Source: Coffea arabica
Lineage: Eukaryota > Streptophyta > Magnoliopsida > Gentianales > Rubiaceae
Assembly (NCBI RefSeq): GCF_036785885.1
Contig: NC_092317.1
Coordinates: 8,930,501 to 8,994,500 of the forward strand
Direction: 5' to 3'
DNA: 64,000 nucleotides
Under the pieces are notes generated by a model, which was given only the letters and a program-made list of their open reading frames with translations, was not told the origin of the DNA and made no database searches. How positions within the stretch are numbered: the stretch's first letter is position 1; the number at the start of each line of letters is the position of its first letter. Made by a program: the position numbers and the translations under genes. This document shows, in pieces, positions 61,421 through 64,000 of this stretch.

Positions 61421-62580
61421 GTCTTGTCTACACCAAATAATGAAAACTGATTTGACATTTTTGCAATAAATATATAATAAAGGGCTCAATTAGATACGTT
61501 TGTGCGAGTGAATAGTTATGTCAAATAAGTTTTTTTTTTTGTTATTTAAATGAATTATGCAATCGTATGAAAATGGTAAAGGGTCAAGAATGAGCAACTG
61601 AAAAATTTAAATGACTTAACAGTTTTGAAATGATTGATAGTACTGGGGTTAGTATCCAGTTGGGAATATAACATTATTTAAATTTAGTAGGGGAATCCTT
61701 TTTTCTGGATTGCTTGGAACCCTCCACATTTACAATTAAACGTAAGATAGAAAATTTAGAAAGTGAGCTTGATGTATTGCATAAATAGTGTGAGATTTAT
61801 AGTGGGCAAATAGGTAACCGAATATTTGAGACAACTTGGATCCTGTCCTAATCAGAATTTAATACAACATAATGGAGTATTGCCCCATTAGCAACACACA
61901 AAAGTGCATTGTCCTTTGTGAGAAATTTAGGAGACTGCCTTTAAAATCATGGAGATAAAAGGGGGATTGCCTCTTTAAAGATGGGGAAAAAGAAGATGTG
62001 CATTAAGACACAAAAAATAAAATAAATAAAAATAAAAATAAAAGGAGGGTTGCCACTTTTTTTTTTTAAAAAAAATTCTAGTAAGGAAATGATGGAATTT
62101 TTTTTTTAAAAAAAAGATGGGGCCAAGATTTCTAATTTTTAGAGTTTCAACCTTAGTTACTTCCCCCTTGCCTCCTCATTAAAAAAAAAAAAAAAAAAGA
62201 AAAGGAAAATTAAAGAGGGGTTGGTTCATCTCCTTGTATGTTGGTTCGAGTCCCAGGTCCAGGCCGTGGCTATTGTACACACCCAACAAGACTTTGAAGC
62301 TGCCAATGAATACTAAAAGTTGCAAAGTTGGACAAATATTTTGGTGCTTGCACGTACATTCCTGCTTAGGATCTAACTATAGGGTTATACGGTTTCCCTT
62401 CCACGCTGCAATGGTCAGATTGAAAATTTATTGAAGCCATGACTAAAGAATAACTAATACATTGCTTTTTTTTTCACAGACAATAAATTTCAAATGTAGA
62501 CATCAAAACAACAGAGTGAAAACACACTACCAATTTATCTCTGGTTCGAAGCCTAAAACTCAATTGAACCATTCGATTTT
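61421..62580. other. Intergenic DNA, no gene seen
   Basis: AT-rich with A/T homopolymers (62058-62115, 62180-62198). 62220-62275 contains 'ggttcgagtccc', a possible B-box of a decayed SINE. Nothing else recognised. Confidence 0.4.
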
Positions 62581-62588
62581 AAATTTAT

Positions 62589-63062
62589 GGGGAAATTATA
62601 TTTTATCCCCCTGTGATTTAGCGTTTTTTTACATAACCCTCCTATAGTTTCAAAAGCTATACATAACCCCCTCATAGTTTGGATTAAAGTGTCAAAGTGA
62701 CGGGAAAGATCATTCGTAATGGAGTCACCTAAAATGTCAAAAATACCCTTATAAATACATGACACATTAACCTCGTATGACTTTTATATTTTACCATTTA
62801 AACACCTTATGGTTTAATACTTTACCATATAACCCCCTTATGGTTTTCAAAATATACACATAACCCCCCCTGGTTAATAAATAATTTTCAACTTTACATG
62901 AGGGTATTTTTGACATTTTAAGTGACTCTGTTACGAATGATCTTTCCAATCACTTTGACACTTTAATTCAAACTATAAGGGGGTAATGTATAGCTTTTGA
63001 AATCATAGGGGAGTTATGTAAAAAAATGCTAAACTACATGGGGGTAAAGTGGAATTTGCCCT
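62589..63062. mobile_element. MITE with about 90-bp inverted arms
   Basis: The left arm starts GGGGAAATTATATTTTATCC. The right arm, inverted, starts AGGGCAAATTCCACTTTACC, and both continue with 'taacccccttatag'-like text and 'agtgtcaaagtga'. Flanks are TAAATTTAT and TGAATTTAT (8 of 9 match), as in Mutator-type insertions. Non-coding. Confidence 0.8.
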
Positions 63063-63070
63063 GAATTTAT

Positions 63071-64000
63071 TCATCTCATTTCGTAAACTATTTTCTACAA
63101 TCACAACTGTAATTATAGAGAACCCTTTCCACACAAAATTACCACCAGGCTACGGCAAGATATTTGGATGTCCTGTCACCATGGTGTGCAAGTCTACAAC
63201 ACCCAACAAAGTTGCCTTTCCACAAATGCAGTTATGTAAGAGTCTAATGTGCAAATCTTTCCCCAACGATCCTTAGAATCAAAGGTGGAAATTCAACGTT
63301 GTAATAAGTTTAGAGTGCAAATTTCCGGAAAAAAAAACTATTATTCCAAAGTAATTAGAATAGATGAAAACATGAAGGACAGAAAACTATCATTGTGATA
63401 CAAATAAGTCTCCTAGCAGACCAATTTGCGAGCCTTTGAACAATCAATTTAATGCCCATAAATGAATTATTTCCATGAAATTTCCCAACTTGCCGACTAG
63501 CAAATGTCGTTTTCTTCCAGAAAATGCAAGCATTCCTGCTCATGAATGATGTCAGTCGTGACAAAATAAAGTAGAAGTGCGAAATATTAGATAAATAGAA
63601 ATAAAAGCAACGGACATTAATCTGTTTTAGTGAGAATTAAGATGTGGAAGCATGGAAATAAATTGCAGGAGTTATTACTTGTCCACGCCAAAATGACTTT
63701 TTGTAGTTTGAATAAGATGCGGCACCGTCATGGAAATTAAAGACAAAAGCGAACTTTTTGTGTTCATAAAAAAAAAAAAACTTTTTGTGCATTTTCTCAT
63801 GTGATGATTGGAACATGGTGAAAGAAGAAATAAGCTGTCTGCATAAAGGTTTTAGTTGAACAACGACTTATATGAGAACTCATGATGCTATGATGTAGTA
63901 GGATCATTCGGCAGAAAGAGAGTCATCCTCATGAGAAGTATCATACATTAGGGAAATGCGGCATCTTCAGTTCCAGTTTTGTCCAGTTATGTAAATAGAT
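63071..64000. other. Right edge of window, no gene seen
   Basis: Short open frames exist (for example 63049-63276 plus and 63355-63564 minus) but none carries a motif or codon pattern I recognise. An A-run lies at about 63769-63780. Confidence 0.4.

Overview
The window is nuclear DNA of a flowering plant. The coding pieces are plant cytochrome P450s (CYP82 and CYP71D-like), a plant five-finger CCCH protein, a plant terpene synthase relic and a nuclear copy of plastid petB/petD. Genes have GT-AG introns, the intergenic DNA is AT-rich, and plant LTR elements, MITEs and SINEs are dense. A eudicot is clear; anything finer (for example an asterid) is a guess I cannot support from the sequence.

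Layout. 1-3363: left-truncated minus-strand Ty3/Athila-like element (gag relic, PBS, LTR). 3364-8082: MITEs and an orphan promoter-like site. 8083-10601: young, short, non-autonomous Copia element with target duplication AAGTA. 10990-13682: CYP71D-like pseudogene split by a hAT element. 15793-21139: intact six-exon CCCH zinc-finger gene, minus strand. 24400-25352: relic of a kaurene-synthase-like (TPS-e/f) terpene synthase. 25858-27573: CYP82 pseudogene with a SINE in its intron. 29580-30700: second CYP71D-like pseudogene. 36385-38863: intact two-exon CYP82 gene. 39741-41407: PIF/Harbinger MITE and its transposase-bearing relative side by side. 42120-44470: Ty3 LTR abutting a CYP82 exon-2 fragment. 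44686-49266: Athila-like solo LTR with two nested elements, one carrying plastid DNA. 50779-52732: nearly complete CYP82 gene, minus strand, with one in-frame stop. 53462-54152: LINE 3' end. 56464-61107: MITEs, one holding a second solo LTR. 61139-64000: two further MITEs and unassigned DNA.

How the genes fit together. Only the CCCH gene and the CYP82 gene at 36385 look fully intact. The rest of the P450/terpene-synthase set (one TPS-e/f, two CYP71D-like and three more CYP82 loci) is broken to different degrees. Together they look like the decayed remains of a terpene-type specialised-metabolism cluster, or a P450 tandem array that once sat beside a diterpene synthase. That is an inference from family membership and proximity; no product can be named. 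Exon boundaries were read by eye from splice sites, frame and family conservation.
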